Source: Roseiarcus sp963721905 (GTDB lineage Bacteria > Pseudomonadota > Alphaproteobacteria > Rhizobiales > Beijerinckiaceae). Taken from it: a stretch of DNA of 64,000 nt. Where the stretch lies: contig CAVRMF010000012.1 in assembly GCA_963721905.1 (NCBI GenBank), positions 186,001 through 250,000 of the forward strand. Reading direction: 5' to 3'. The notes beneath the pieces were generated by a model, which worked only from the letters and a program-made list of their open reading frames with translations, made no database searches and had not been told where the DNA came from. A program made the position numbers and the translations under genes. Shown here piece by piece: positions 17,718 to 26,556 of this stretch (position 1 is its first letter; the number at the start of each line of letters is the position of its first letter).

Positions 17718-18959
17718 CTAAACCGTAATGCGCACGGGCAGTTCGGTTATGCCGTGGACGAATGACGAGTAGAGCCGTTTCGGCTCGCCAACGACATCGA
17801 TCTTGGGAAAGCGCTGCAGGATCTCCTCCCACAGAATCTTCAGCTGCATTTCGGCGAGGTTCTTGCCCAAGCAGCGGTGAATGCCGAAGCCGAACGAGAG
17901 ATGCTGCCGCGGCCGGGGGCGATCAATGATGAAGCGATCGGGCTCCTCGATCGCCTCTTCGTCGCGGTTGCCGGAGATGTACCACATGGCAATCTTGTCG
18001 CCCTGGCGGATCGCCTGGCCGCCAATCTCCGCGTCGACGAGCGCGGTGCGGCGCATATAGGCGAGCGGCGTCTGGTAGCGGATGATTTCCGGCACCATCG
18101 AGTCCACGAGCTCGGGTTTGGCGCAGAGCTTCGCGAACTCTTCGGGATTCTGGCTCAGAAACAACACGCCGCCGCTCATCGAATTGCGGGTCGTGTCGTT
18201 GCCGCCGACGATTAGCAGAAGGAGGTTGCCGAGATATTCGCGCGGGCTCATGTTTCGCGTCGCTTCGCCATGGGCGAGCATTGAGATGAGGTCGGGCCGC
18301 GGCTCCGCGTTGACCCGTTCGTTCCACAGCTTCGTGAAATAGCCGAGGCACTCGGCGAAAACCTGCTCGCGCTGCTCTTCGCTTTCGATGAGGCCGCCCG
18401 GGTAGGGAACGGCAGTCCCGCAGTCCGACCAGTAACTCAGTTTGCGCCGGTCCTCGAATGGAAAGTCGAACAGCGTCGCCAGCATCTGGACGGTCAATTC
18501 GATCGAGACCCTGTCCACCCAGTTGAATGTTTCGCCGCGCGGCAAACCGTCGAGCAGCTTGCGGACGCGGCCTCGGATCAGGCCCTCAAAATTGGCGAGA
18601 TTCCCCGGCGAGACGATCGGTTGAACCACCTTGCGCTCGTCTTCATGCTTGGGCGGGTCCATTGCGATGAACATCGGCAGTTCGGTTCCAGGCGGCCTGT
18701 CCCGGAGGGCAATGCCGTCGGCCGACGAGAACGCCCGGTGCTTCACCTCGGTGTCGACGATGTCCTTATATTTGGTCACCGACCAATAGGGTCCGAGCGG
18801 GCTTTCCTTGCAGTAATGCACGGGGGCGTCTCGGCGCAGGCGTCGGAAATAGTGCTGCCAGACGTCCTGCTGATACAGGCCAGGATCGCTGACGTCGAAC
18901 TGATCGAGCGGGATCTGTTCCGCAAGCGCGGCGTGGTCAACGGCGGTTGAATTGTCCAT
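17718..18959 (-). CDS. Cytochrome P450, CYP153-like (alkane/fatty-acid terminal hydroxylase type)
   Basis: A 413-aa soluble class I P450. Seen: the I-helix oxygen-activation motif GGNDTTRNS (about 253-261), the ExxR helix in PEIIRYQTP, and the heme loop FGFGIHRCLG with the Cys thiolate (about 355-364). The early FIAMDPPKHEDERKVVQPI, the FDFPFEDRRKL segment and the end AEMQLKILWEEILQRFPKI-VVGEP match the CYP153 family, which hydroxylates alkanes and fatty acids at the terminal carbon. No ferredoxin or ferredoxin reductase gene lies nearby, so electron partners come from elsewhere. It converges on the unknown 539-aa gene. Confidence 0.88.
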   Translation of the reverse strand: MDNSTAVDHAALAEQIPLDQFDVSDPGLYQQDVWQHYFRRLRRDAPVHYCKESPLGPYWSVTKYKDIVDTEVKHRAFSSADGIALRDRPPGTELPMFIAMDPPKHEDERKVVQPIVSPGNLANFEGLIRGRVRKLLDGLPRGETFNWVDRVSIELTVQMLATLFDFPFEDRRKLSYWSDCGTAVPYPGGLIESEEQREQVFAECLGYFTKLWNERVNAEPRPDLISMLAHGEATRNMSPREYLGNLLLLIVGGNDTTRNSMSGGVLFLSQNPEEFAKLCAKPELVDSMVPEIIRYQTPLAYMRRTALVDAEIGGQAIRQGDKIAMWYISGNRDEEAIEEPDRFIIDRPRPRQHLSFGFGIHRCLGKNLAEMQLKILWEEILQRFPKIDVVGEPKRLYSSFVHGITELPVRITV

Positions 18960-19025
18960 CCTGTCCTCACCCCCGGTCTGACGACATTCTGTTCCTGGCG
19001 TAGGGCGTTAGCAAGGCGAGGCGGA

Positions 19026-21002
19026 CTAGGCCTTCGCTTCCGCCTCCCGTGCCTCCACCCGCATGATCCTTTGCCCCATTTCGACCTGATCGCCGATATT
19101 GGCGACGAGGTCGGCGACGACGCCGGCGAACGGTGCGATCAGCGCGTGCTCCATCTTCATCGCTTCGACGACGGCGAGGCGCTGGCCGGCCTCGACCGTC
19201 TCGCCCTCCTCGACGGCGAGCGACACGATGCGCCCGTTCATCGGCGCGCGGACGCCGCCGTCACCCTCCTCCGCGGCGCCGGCCGCGCGCTCCAGCGGGT
19301 CGATCAGCGCGACGAAAGCCTGCCGCCCGCCGGCGAAGGCATAGACGCCGTCCGCGGTCTCGAAGAGGGTGATCTCCGGGCGATCGGCCGAGGGCGGCGC
19401 CGGCCCGCCTGCAGCTTCGAGCCAATGCTGGCCGGCTCCGATCACGTGCAGGCGCTCGGGCCTGCCGTCGATCGTCACGTCGAGGCCGAGCCGGCGCGCG
19501 CCGACGAGTTCGAACGAGTCCGCCACGCCCCAGGGGTCGAAGGGCGCGAGCGGCGAAGGCCGCGTCGCGTCGCGCCTCGCCAGCAGCCTCTGCGCGGCGG
19601 CGAGCACGGCTCGTGAATCGGGCGCCTGGGGGATCGCGCCGAGGCTGGCGAGATGGGCGTCGATGAACCCCGTGTCGAACGCGCCCTCCGCGACCTCCGG
19701 GCTGCGCAGGAGTGCGCGCAAGAAGGCGAGATTGGTCTTCGGCCCGATCACGACGGCGTCGTCGAGCTCCCTGTTCAGCCCCGCCCTCGCCTCCCCGCGC
19801 GTCGGCGCGTGGACGATGAGCTTCGCGATCATCGCGTCGTAGAACGGCGTGACGCTGTCGCCGGCGGCAAATCCCGTGTCGACCCGAACCCCTTGGAGGC
19901 CCTCCTCGCCGGTGAGGCTCATCGCCAGGATGCGCCCGGGCGACGGAAGGAAATTGTGCTCCGGGTCCTCGGCGTAGACGCGCGCCTCGATCGCCGCGCC
20001 CTCGCAGGCGATTTCATCTTGCGTCAGCGGCAGCCGCTCGCCCGCGGCGACGCGGAATTGCCATTCGACGAGATCGAGCCCGGTCACCGCCTCGGTGACC
20101 GGATGCTCGACCTGCAGCCGCGTGTTCATCTCGAGAAAAAAGAAATCGCTCGGGCCTAGCCCGCGCGAGGCGTCGGCGATGAACTCGACGGTGCCGGCGC
20201 CGACATAGCCCGCGGCGAGCGCCGCCCCGGTCGCGGCCTTCGCCATCGCCGCGCGCGTCTCCTCTGGCAAGCCCGGCGCCGGGCATTCCTCGACCACTTT
20301 TTGGTGGCGCCGCTGGAGCGAACAGTCGCGCTCGTAGAGGTGGACGCAATTCCCATGGGCGTCGGCGAACACCTGCAGTTCGATATGGCGGGGCGCGGCG
20401 ACATATTTCTCGATCAGCACGCGCCCGTCGCCGAACGCCGCCTGCGCCTCGCGAATCGCGCTCTCGAGCTGCACGTCGAACTCCATATGCGCGTCGACCC
20501 GCCGCATGCCGCGCCCGCCGCCGCCTGCGATCGCCTTGATGAGGACGGGGTAGCCGATCTCATAAGCCTTCTCGCGCAGGAATTTCGGGTTCTGGTTGTC
20601 GCCGTGATAGCCGGGCACGACCGGCACGCCGGCTTTCTGCATCAACGCCTTGGCTGAGTTCTTGAGGCCCATCGCGCGCATCGCGCCGGGCGGAGGTCCG
20701 ACGAACACAATTCCGGCGCGGGCGCAGGCTTCCGCGAACCCGGCGTTCTCCGAGAGAAAGCCATAGCCCGGGTGCAGGCATTCGGCGCCCACTTTCCGCG
20801 CGAGCGCAATGATCGCCTCGCCATCAAGATAGCCGTTCGCCCCCTCGCCGATCTCGTGAACCTCGTCGGCGAGCCGGGTAAAGAGAGCGCCACGGTCGGC
20901 GGGGGTGTGCACCGCAATCGTCCGCATCCCTAGCCGCCGCGCCGTGCGGATAATCCGGCAGGCGATTTCGCCACGATTGGCGATGAGGACATTTGCGAAC
21001 AT
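19026..21002 (-). CDS. mccA: Acyl-CoA carboxylase alpha subunit, probable methylcrotonoyl-CoA carboxylase (biotin carboxylase + BCCP)
   Basis: A 658-aa subunit that carboxylates its own biotin with ATP and bicarbonate. Seen: N-terminal biotin carboxylase domain (MFANVLIANRGEIACRI), ATP-grasp glycine loop GGGGRGMRRV (about 165-174), EMNTRLQVEHPVTE active-site strand, and a C-terminal biotinyl domain with V-E-A-M-K-M (biotin on the Lys, about residue 620). Length and the partner beta subunit at 24810-26417 fit methylcrotonoyl-CoA carboxylase in leucine/isovalerate breakdown. The Met at 21002 fits the family N-terminus; an ATG eight codons upstream is possible. Geranyl- or acetyl-CoA carboxylase are alternatives. 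Confidence 0.86.
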   Translation of the reverse strand: MFANVLIANRGEIACRIIRTARRLGMRTIAVHTPADRGALFTRLADEVHEIGEGANGYLDGEAIIALARKVGAECLHPGYGFLSENAGFAEACARAGIVFVGPPPGAMRAMGLKNSAKALMQKAGVPVVPGYHGDNQNPKFLREKAYEIGYPVLIKAIAGGGGRGMRRVDAHMEFDVQLESAIREAQAAFGDGRVLIEKYVAAPRHIELQVFADAHGNCVHLYERDCSLQRRHQKVVEECPAPGLPEETRAAMAKAATGAALAAGYVGAGTVEFIADASRGLGPSDFFFLEMNTRLQVEHPVTEAVTGLDLVEWQFRVAAGERLPLTQDEIACEGAAIEARVYAEDPEHNFLPSPGRILAMSLTGEEGLQGVRVDTGFAAGDSVTPFYDAMIAKLIVHAPTRGEARAGLNRELDDAVVIGPKTNLAFLRALLRSPEVAEGAFDTGFIDAHLASLGAIPQAPDSRAVLAAAQRLLARRDATRPSPLAPFDPWGVADSFELVGARRLGLDVTIDGRPERLHVIGAGQHWLEAAGGPAPPSADRPEITLFETADGVYAFAGGRQAFVALIDPLERAAGAAEEGDGGVRAPMNGRIVSLAVEEGETVEAGQRLAVVEAMKMEHALIAPFAGVVADLVANIGDQVEMGQRIMRVEAREAEAKA

Positions 21003-21138
21003 GGGCGCCTCCCGGGTAGTTCTCATCTAGCGAAGGCGCGCCGGGATTGCGAGAGTCGCGTCCAAAACTGTCACGAAGCCGACGTCAAACTCCTGGAGGA
21101 CCGCTCCCCCGCGCTTTTAGGAAGGATTGCGCCTGGAC

Positions 21139-22125
21139 ATGACCCTGATCGACAAAGCGCTCGCCTTGCTCGGGCTTGGGCAGGACGTCTCTGTCTGGCC
21201 GCCAGACAGGCTCTCGCTCGCGCTGCAAGGCGGCGGATCGTTCGGCGCCTTCACCTGGGGCGTGCTCGACCGGCTCCTCGAAGAGCCAGGTATCAGCTTT
21301 GACGCGATCAGCGGCGCGAGCGCGGGCTCGGTCAACGCGGTCCTCATGGCCTCCGGGATGATCGAGGGCGGGCGGGAGGGCGCGCGGGCGCGTCTTTCGC
21401 AATTCTGGGGGCGGATCGGGCGTTCGCCGGCCTTTCTGCCCACATCTGCGCTGCTCGGGGCCGGGCTCGAACTCGTAGTGCGCACCATGTCGCCCTATCA
21501 GTTCAACCCGTTCAATGTGAACCCGCTGCGCGAAGCTCTGGCGGCGGAAGTGGATTTCGAGCGCCTGCGCGAACCCTCCGGGATCAAGCTCTTGCTGGCT
21601 GCGACCCGGGTGCGCGACGGCAAGCTCAGGATCCTGACCAACGCAGAACTAACCATCGACGCCGTGCTCGCCTCCACCTGCCTGCCTCTTCTGCATCATG
21701 CGATCGAACTCGACGGCGAGCCCTACTGGGATGGCGGCTACGCCGCCAATCCGCCGCTCGTTCCTCTCGTTCGGGCGTCCGAGGCGGCGCAAATTCTTAT
21801 CGTCCAGGTGACGCCGTCGACGACGGAGCGGATGCCGGTGTCGCCACGCGAAATAGCCACGCGGATCGAGCAGATCCAGTTCAACGCGACCCTGAACAGC
21901 GAGCTCGAGGCGCTCAAAGCCGGAAAGATGATCGGCGTGACAGAAAAGCTGCGCCGCCTGCGGATCGGCCGGATCTCGGCGGCCGAGGAGTTCGAAGGCC
22001 TCGCCGACGAAAGCGCAGGAAACGTCGGCCGTGAGTTTCTCGAGCGCCTCCGTCAGGGCGGACGCGCCGCCGCCGAACTCTGGCTCAAACGCGGCCTTCC
22101 GGCGGCGGCAGGGAGTCGCGACTAG
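21139..22125 (+). CDS. Patatin-like phospholipase
   Basis: A 328-aa cytoplasmic acyl hydrolase with a Ser-Asp dyad. Seen: glycine-rich oxyanion loop LQGGGSFGAF (about 29-38), nucleophile motif G-A-S-A-G (in ISGASAGSVNAVLM), and the dyad Asp in YWDGGYAANPP (about residue 198). The chosen ATG at 21139 follows an AGGAAGG; a TTG at 21127 would sit too close to it. It probably releases fatty acids from phospholipids. It is transcribed divergently from mccA. Confidence 0.88.
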   Translation: MTLIDKALALLGLGQDVSVWPPDRLSLALQGGGSFGAFTWGVLDRLLEEPGISFDAISGASAGSVNAVLMASGMIEGGREGARARLSQFWGRIGRSPAFLPTSALLGAGLELVVRTMSPYQFNPFNVNPLREALAAEVDFERLREPSGIKLLLAATRVRDGKLRILTNAELTIDAVLASTCLPLLHHAIELDGEPYWDGGYAANPPLVPLVRASEAAQILIVQVTPSTTERMPVSPREIATRIEQIQFNATLNSELEALKAGKMIGVTEKLRRLRIGRISAAEEFEGLADESAGNVGREFLERLRQGGRAAAELWLKRGLPAAAGSRD

Positions 22126-22234
22126 CCGGCCCTGTCCCGCAGCAAAATTGACATCCGTCAACGATAGGCGTTGCGGCGTCTCTCTGGTAGGGTCCCCCCG
22201 GCGCAAGCCGCGCCGGCACTTTGGGGCTTACAAT

Positions 22235-22735
22235 ATGATGATCCGCACCTTTGCTTCTTTCGCCGCGGCTCTGACGATGAGCGCGCTGACGGCGTCTCCC
22301 GCCCCGGCGCAGGATGCGACGCAGGTGGGCACACTGACCTGCGACGTCTCTGCGGGCGTCGGGATGATTCTGACGCAGAGACAGACGATGAACTGCGGGT
22401 TCACGCCTGCCAACGGGGGCCCGGTCGACCCCTACGTCGGGCGGATTGACCAATTCGGGATCGCTCTCGGCGCCGTCCAGCAAGGTCAGCTGGTTTGGGG
22501 CGTGATTGCGCCGGCTTCCGGCGTTCCGCGCGGAGCGCTCGCCGGGACCTATACCGGCGTCGGCGCCCAAGCGACCGCCGGCGTGGGTCTGGGGGCCAAT
22601 GCGCTGGTCGGAGGCACAGGTCGAGCGTTCTCGTTGCAGCCGGTTTCCGTCCAGGGCCAGACTGGTCTGAACATCGCCGGCGGCATCACCACCGTCACGC
22701 TGATGTCCCAGCCGCCATCCCCGCCGCTGAAATGA
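22235..22735 (+). CDS. DUF992 family periplasmic protein
   Basis: A 166-aa exported protein: Sec signal peptide MMIRTFASFAAALTMSAL ending near APAQ, then the DUF992 fold with GTLTCDVSAGVGMILTQRQ and paired cysteines (C in TLTCDV and MNCGF), repeated glycine-rich strands and a Pro-rich end. The family is of unknown function and common in Rhizobiales. Two adjacent ATGs (22235, 22238) are both plausible; the family N-terminus favours the first. Same strand as the YqjD/YqjE-like pair. Confidence 0.83.
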   Translation: MMIRTFASFAAALTMSALTASPAPAQDATQVGTLTCDVSAGVGMILTQRQTMNCGFTPANGGPVDPYVGRIDQFGIALGAVQQGQLVWGVIAPASGVPRGALAGTYTGVGAQATAGVGLGANALVGGTGRAFSLQPVSVQGQTGLNIAGGITTVTLMSQPPSPPLK

Positions 22736-22888
22736 GGGTGAGACGATCTTCTCGGGGCGGCATCGTCCGAGCCGCCGCGCGGCGGGGAAGGCCCGCGAAA
22801 CTTATCGAGAGCGGACAACTGGGTCAGGATTCAATCGCAGAAAATGGGTCTGCGAGCGAACGAGCGCTGACAACTGTGGAGAGGCGAT

Positions 22889-23200
22889 ATGACGAGCCAA
22901 GACGACGACGCGCATCCGGAGCGGCCCGGCGGAACGCTGTCGGCGGCGGCCAAGCGAGCCCAACACGCAATTAACAGCGCCAAGGAGCTCGCGGCGGGGG
23001 CCGACCTCGACCAGCTCAAATCGAAAGCCACGGACGCGGCGTCGGCGCTCTATCAGGGAGGCCGCGACCTCCTCACCAACAGCGACGAGCTCTCGAAGGC
23101 GAGGGACCAGCTCAGCGACTCGATTCGGAAGAATCCGCTCGCCGCCATCGGCATCGCGTTCACAGCAGGACTGCTCCTCGCTCTGCTGACCCGCGGATAG
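22889..23200 (+). CDS. YqjD/ElaB-like (DUF883-type) membrane protein
   Basis: A 103-aa tail-anchored protein: a charged helical stretch with heptad-like Ala/Leu spacing (residues 15-75) and a single C-terminal membrane helix (NPLAAIGIAFTAGLLLALL) ending in TRG. Members of this class bind ribosomes or help envelope stress adaptation in E. coli. It is followed after six bases by the YqjE-like gene, as in the yqjDE pair; the two are surely co-transcribed. Confidence 0.72.
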   Translation: MTSQDDDAHPERPGGTLSAAAKRAQHAINSAKELAAGADLDQLKSKATDAASALYQGGRDLLTNSDELSKARDQLSDSIRKNPLAAIGIAFTAGLLLALLTRG

Positions 23201-23206
23201 GCGGCG

Positions 23207-23605
23207 ATGACCAACGAGATTGTCGCATTCGCCCAGGCGCAGGCGAAAACGGCGGTGCGGCGCGTCGCCGTTCCCACGGCGTTTGCGCTGGCAGGAGGTC
23301 TCTTCCTCCTCTTCGCGATCGTCGGCCTGTTTTCCGCACTGTTCTTCTGGCTGGAGCCTCAGCACGGGCCGGCGGCCGCCTCGCTGATCGTCGCCGCGGT
23401 TGCGCTGGGTCTCGCCCTTGTCGCTTTCCTGCCGGTCGCCTTCCGGCGCCAGCCTCCGCCCCCGCCTCCACCTGACCCGATGCTGCCTCAGTTCGTATCC
23501 TTGCTGGCGCGCACTGCGCCGAGCCTTGCCCCGAGGCAGCTCATCGTCACGGCGGCGGTGTTGGGGGCTGCGCTTTTCCTGACCGGGCGCGGCCAGAAGA
23601 AATAG
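23207..23605 (+). CDS. YqjE/phage-holin-like membrane protein
   Basis: A 132-aa protein with an N-terminal amphipathic part, two adjacent membrane helices (about 22-45 and 55-80), a run of seven prolines (Q-P7-D) and a third hydrophobic segment near the C-terminus. Its arrangement directly after a YqjD-like gene matches the holin-superfamily YqjE proteins. The role is probably envelope-related; no lytic genes are nearby, so a phage origin is unlikely. Confidence 0.68.
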   Translation: MTNEIVAFAQAQAKTAVRRVAVPTAFALAGGLFLLFAIVGLFSALFFWLEPQHGPAAASLIVAAVALGLALVAFLPVAFRRQPPPPPPPDPMLPQFVSLLARTAPSLAPRQLIVTAAVLGAALFLTGRGQKK

Positions 23606-23664
23606 GTCTTTTCGCTCGCCTCTCACGACAGCATGCCCCCGTCGACTGACGGCGCGCGGAAAAT

Positions 23665-23702
23665 GGGCTGTGTCCGCCGGCGGCGTCCACAGCCCTTTTT
23701 TT
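23665..23702. terminator. Terminator between convergent genes
   Basis: An 8-bp stem GGGCTGTG / CACAGCCC, with a shorter internal GCCGCC-type stem, is followed by seven Ts on the plus strand. It serves the yqjDE-like pair; on the minus strand the same hairpin, followed by a weaker T stretch, could end the 28-aa gene. Confidence 0.8.
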
Positions 23703-23705
23703 GCC

Positions 23706-23792
23706 TCAGTGATGCCAGAACAACGCCAGCAAAATGATGACCGGGATCGGAACCCCAAGCAACCACAACAACGCGCCTCTCCCGAAGCCCAT
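23706..23792 (-). CDS. 28-residue single-helix membrane peptide
   Basis: A tiny gene easily missed: an ideal ribosome site AGGAGGT sits five bases before the ATG, followed by 28 codons and TGA. The peptide starts MGFGRGALLWLLG, continues as VPIPVIILLALF and ends W-H-H; one membrane helix with a Gly/Arg start and a Trp-His-His tail. The perfect Shine-Dalgarno sequence, the clean hydrophobic helix and a hairpin just past the stop argue that it is real. I recall similar unannotated peptides in Rhizobiales. Function unknown; inner-membrane location inferred. Confidence 0.7.
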   Translation of the reverse strand: MGFGRGALLWLLGVPIPVIILLALFWHH

Positions 23793-23877
23793 GACGACCT
23801 CCTGTCCCATGTCTTCGGAAAAAACACGCGCGGCGAAAATTGGTTCCACATCGGAAGCAATTGTGCCGATCAGGCAA

Positions 23878-24807
23878 CTACTCGACGAAATAGTCCTCGT
23901 CGATTTTCTTCACCTCATAGGTGTCCTTGATCCGCACGCCGACCCGATGCCGGATCATCAGGTTGGCGAGCTCGCCGCCGTCGATCAGCACGACCCGCTT
24001 CGAGACCCTCGTAATGAAGTCATAGGCTGTCGACGGAAAATACGACGTCGTGACGAACACGCCCTTGGTCGCCCGGTGCCCTTCGAGGCCGCCGACGAAG
24101 TCGCGCACCTCGCGCAGCGGCACGCCCTTGTCCGGGTCGAGGCGCTTGGCCTGGACATAGACGACGTCGAGGCCGAGCTCGTCCTCCTTGATGACGCCGT
24201 CTACGCCGCCATCGCCGACCCGGCCAAGCGATCGGCCCATTTCCTGCCGGCCGCCGCCATAGCCCATCCGCACAAGGAGGTCGACGATCAGGCGCTCGAA
24301 GAACCCGGCGCTGAAGGAATGCACCCGCTCAACGATCGCGCGCGCCAGCTCCGAATTGAGCAATTCGAAGGTGGAGGCGACCACTTCTTCGGGGCTTTCC
24401 GGCGGCGTTGTCTGCCCGGTGGGCTGCTCCGTTTTCTGCTGCCCGCGCCAGGCGGCGAATTCGGGAAAGCGCTCCAGCACCCCAAGGTCGATCTCGTTGA
24501 CGCCTTCGGCAAGCAGCTCGCGGCCGCGATCGGTGGCACGACAATATCCGCGCCGCGGCAATTCGATGAGGCCCGCTTTCGAAAGATAGGAGCGGGCCCA
24601 GTTGAGCCGGTTGGCGAACACGGTCTGGTTGCCGCTGGGCAGCATCCGGGCGCGATCCTCGCACGAGATTCTTAGGGTCTTGACGACCTCGTCTTCGAGC
24701 CCTGCGATGCTGATTTCTTCATGGCGCTGGCTCAGTGTCTGCAAGGCGGGCAACATCAACTGTTGAAAACTCGGCAGGCTCATTTGTCCGTCCCACTCCA
24801 ATGTCAT
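23878..24807 (-). CDS. mrr: Mrr-type restriction endonuclease
   Basis: A 309-aa type IV restriction enzyme cutting modified DNA. Seen: an N-terminal winged-helix Mrr_N domain (about 10-95; FANRLNWARSYLSKAGLIELP) and a C-terminal PD-(D/E)xK nuclease domain with F-E-R-L-I-V-D-L-L-V-R-M-G-Y-G-G, the catalytic Asp in GDGGVDGVI and Q-A-K in VYVQAKRLD. Architecture and length match E. coli Mrr. The ATG is two bases after the mccB stop; a second ATG eight codons in (24783) fits the family as well. The longer open frame upstream is antiparallel noise inside mccB. Translation is probably coupled to mccB. Confidence 0.88.
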   Translation of the reverse strand: MTLEWDGQMSLPSFQQLMLPALQTLSQRHEEISIAGLEDEVVKTLRISCEDRARMLPSGNQTVFANRLNWARSYLSKAGLIELPRRGYCRATDRGRELLAEGVNEIDLGVLERFPEFAAWRGQQKTEQPTGQTTPPESPEEVVASTFELLNSELARAIVERVHSFSAGFFERLIVDLLVRMGYGGGRQEMGRSLGRVGDGGVDGVIKEDELGLDVVYVQAKRLDPDKGVPLREVRDFVGGLEGHRATKGVFVTTSYFPSTAYDFITRVSKRVVLIDGGELANLMIRHRVGVRIKDTYEVKKIDEDYFVE

Positions 24808-24809
24808 GC

Positions 24810-26417
24810 CTACATACGGAAGACGCCGAAGCGCGTCGGCTCGGCCGGCGCGTTCAGCGTCGATGAAAATGCCAGCGAGAGAACTCGCCGCGTCTCCTGC
24901 GGGGTGACGATGCCGTCGTCCCACAGGCGGGCCGTCGCATAGTAGGGCGACCCCTCCGTCTCGTACTTGGCGCGAATAGGCGCCTTGAACGCTTCCTCCT
25001 CTTCCCTCGACCATTCCCTTCCCTCCGCCTCCAAACTGTCCCGCCGCAGCGTCGCGAGCACGCTCGCCGCCTGCTCGCCGCCCATCACGCTGATGCGCGC
25101 GTTCGGCCATGTGAAAAGAAACCGCGGTCCGTAGGCGCGTCCGCACATGCCGTAGTTGCCGGCGCCGAACGAACCGCCGACAATCAGGGTGATCTTGGGC
25201 ACGCTGGCGCAGGCGACCGCGGTCACGAGTTTCGCGCCGTCCTTGGCGATGCCGCCGGCCTCGTAGCGCTGGCCGACCATGAAGCCCGAAATGTTTTGCA
25301 GGAACAGGAGCGGGACGCCGCGCTGTGCGCAGAGCTCGATGAAATGCGCGCCCTTGAGCGCGCTGTCGGAAAAGAGCACGCCGTTGCTGGCGACGATGCC
25401 GATGAGCATGCCCGAAAGCCTTGCAAATCCGGTGACGAGCGTCGTCCCGTAGCGCGGCTTGAAGGCGTCGAACTCCGACCCGTCGACGAGGCGCGCGATG
25501 ATCTCGTGCGCGTCGACCTGCTTGCGCAAGTCGAGCGGCGCAATCCGCAAGAGCTCGTCGGCGGGGTAGAGCGGCTCGACCGGCTTCCACGCCTCGATCG
25601 CCCGCTTCGGCGGACGGTTCAGATTGCCGACGGCGCGTCGCGCCAGCGCGAGCGCGTGCGCATCGTCGCGCGCGAGGCTGTCGGCGACGCCCGACACCCG
25701 CGTATGCAGGTCGCCGCCGCCGAGATCCTCGGCGGTCACCGTCTCGCCGGTCGCTGCCTTGACCAGCGGCGGCCCGGCGAGAAAGATTGTCCCCTGCTTC
25801 TCGACGATGATCGTCTCGTCGGACATCGCGGGAACATAGGCGCCGCCCGCGGTGCAGGACCCCATGACAACGGCGACCTGCGCGATCCCCGCCGCCGACA
25901 TGCGCGCCTGGTTGTAGAAGATGCGTCCGAAATGCTCGCGATCGGGAAACACTTCGGCCTGATGGGGCAGATTGGCGCCGCCGGAGTCGACCAGATAGAC
26001 GCAGGGAAGCCGGTTTTCGGCTGCGATTTCCTGGGCGCGCAGGTGTTTCTTGACCGTCATCGGATAATAGGCGCCGCCCTTGATCGTCGGATCGTTGGCA
26101 ATGATCATGACCTCGCGGCCGTGGATGAGGCCGATCCCCGTCACCAATCCGGCGCCGTGCACGTCGCCCTCGTACATGCCGAAAGCCGCGAGCGCCCCGA
26201 CCTCTAGAAAGGGCGAGCCTGGATCGACGAGCCGGGCGACGCGCTCCCGGGCCAAGAGCTTTCCCCGCGCCACGTGGCGCTCGCGCGCCTTCGGAGAGCC
26301 GCCCTCGGCCGCCGCGCTCCGCCGGGACTCAAGCTCGTCGAGCAGGGCGCCCCATCCGGCGGCGTTCTCCTCGTCTTCGGCGGTCGGCGCGCCGAGGGCG
26401 CTTTTCAATCGCGTCAT
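24810..26417 (-). CDS. mccB: Acyl-CoA carboxylase beta subunit, probable methylcrotonoyl-CoA carboxylase
   Basis: A 535-aa carboxyltransferase subunit moving CO2 from biotin to the acyl-CoA; the length is typical of the methylcrotonoyl-CoA enzyme. Seen: two crotonase-like halves, N-terminal with LVDSGGANLPHQAEVFPDREH and GSCTAGGAYVPAMSDE, C-terminal with FLQNISGFMVGQRYEAGGIA and GGSFGAGNYGMCGRAYGPRF, all strong family signatures. Function: 3-methylcrotonoyl-CoA to 3-methylglutaconyl-CoA in leucine breakdown. It lies 3.8 kb upstream of the alpha subunit on the same strand, with other genes between, so the usual liu operon is scattered here. Confidence 0.9.
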   Translation of the reverse strand: MTRLKSALGAPTAEDEENAAGWGALLDELESRRSAAAEGGSPKARERHVARGKLLARERVARLVDPGSPFLEVGALAAFGMYEGDVHGAGLVTGIGLIHGREVMIIANDPTIKGGAYYPMTVKKHLRAQEIAAENRLPCVYLVDSGGANLPHQAEVFPDREHFGRIFYNQARMSAAGIAQVAVVMGSCTAGGAYVPAMSDETIIVEKQGTIFLAGPPLVKAATGETVTAEDLGGGDLHTRVSGVADSLARDDAHALALARRAVGNLNRPPKRAIEAWKPVEPLYPADELLRIAPLDLRKQVDAHEIIARLVDGSEFDAFKPRYGTTLVTGFARLSGMLIGIVASNGVLFSDSALKGAHFIELCAQRGVPLLFLQNISGFMVGQRYEAGGIAKDGAKLVTAVACASVPKITLIVGGSFGAGNYGMCGRAYGPRFLFTWPNARISVMGGEQAASVLATLRRDSLEAEGREWSREEEEAFKAPIRAKYETEGSPYYATARLWDDGIVTPQETRRVLSLAFSSTLNAPAEPTRFGVFRM

Positions 26418-26556
26418 TGCCTGTCCGCTCTTACGTTTCCCAATTCACTAACTTCCGTAGGGGAGATTAGTATTTCTTGTGTCAACATAGGTTCATGGTT
26501 GTACACAACCTCTTTCGAAACTCATAATATGACCCAAAGGAAGCCACCTTTCGGAC

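Noticed and set aside
24808..25590. N-terminal extension of the mrr frame into mccB
   Set aside because: The extension runs inside mccB in another frame; the Mrr homology begins at 24807.
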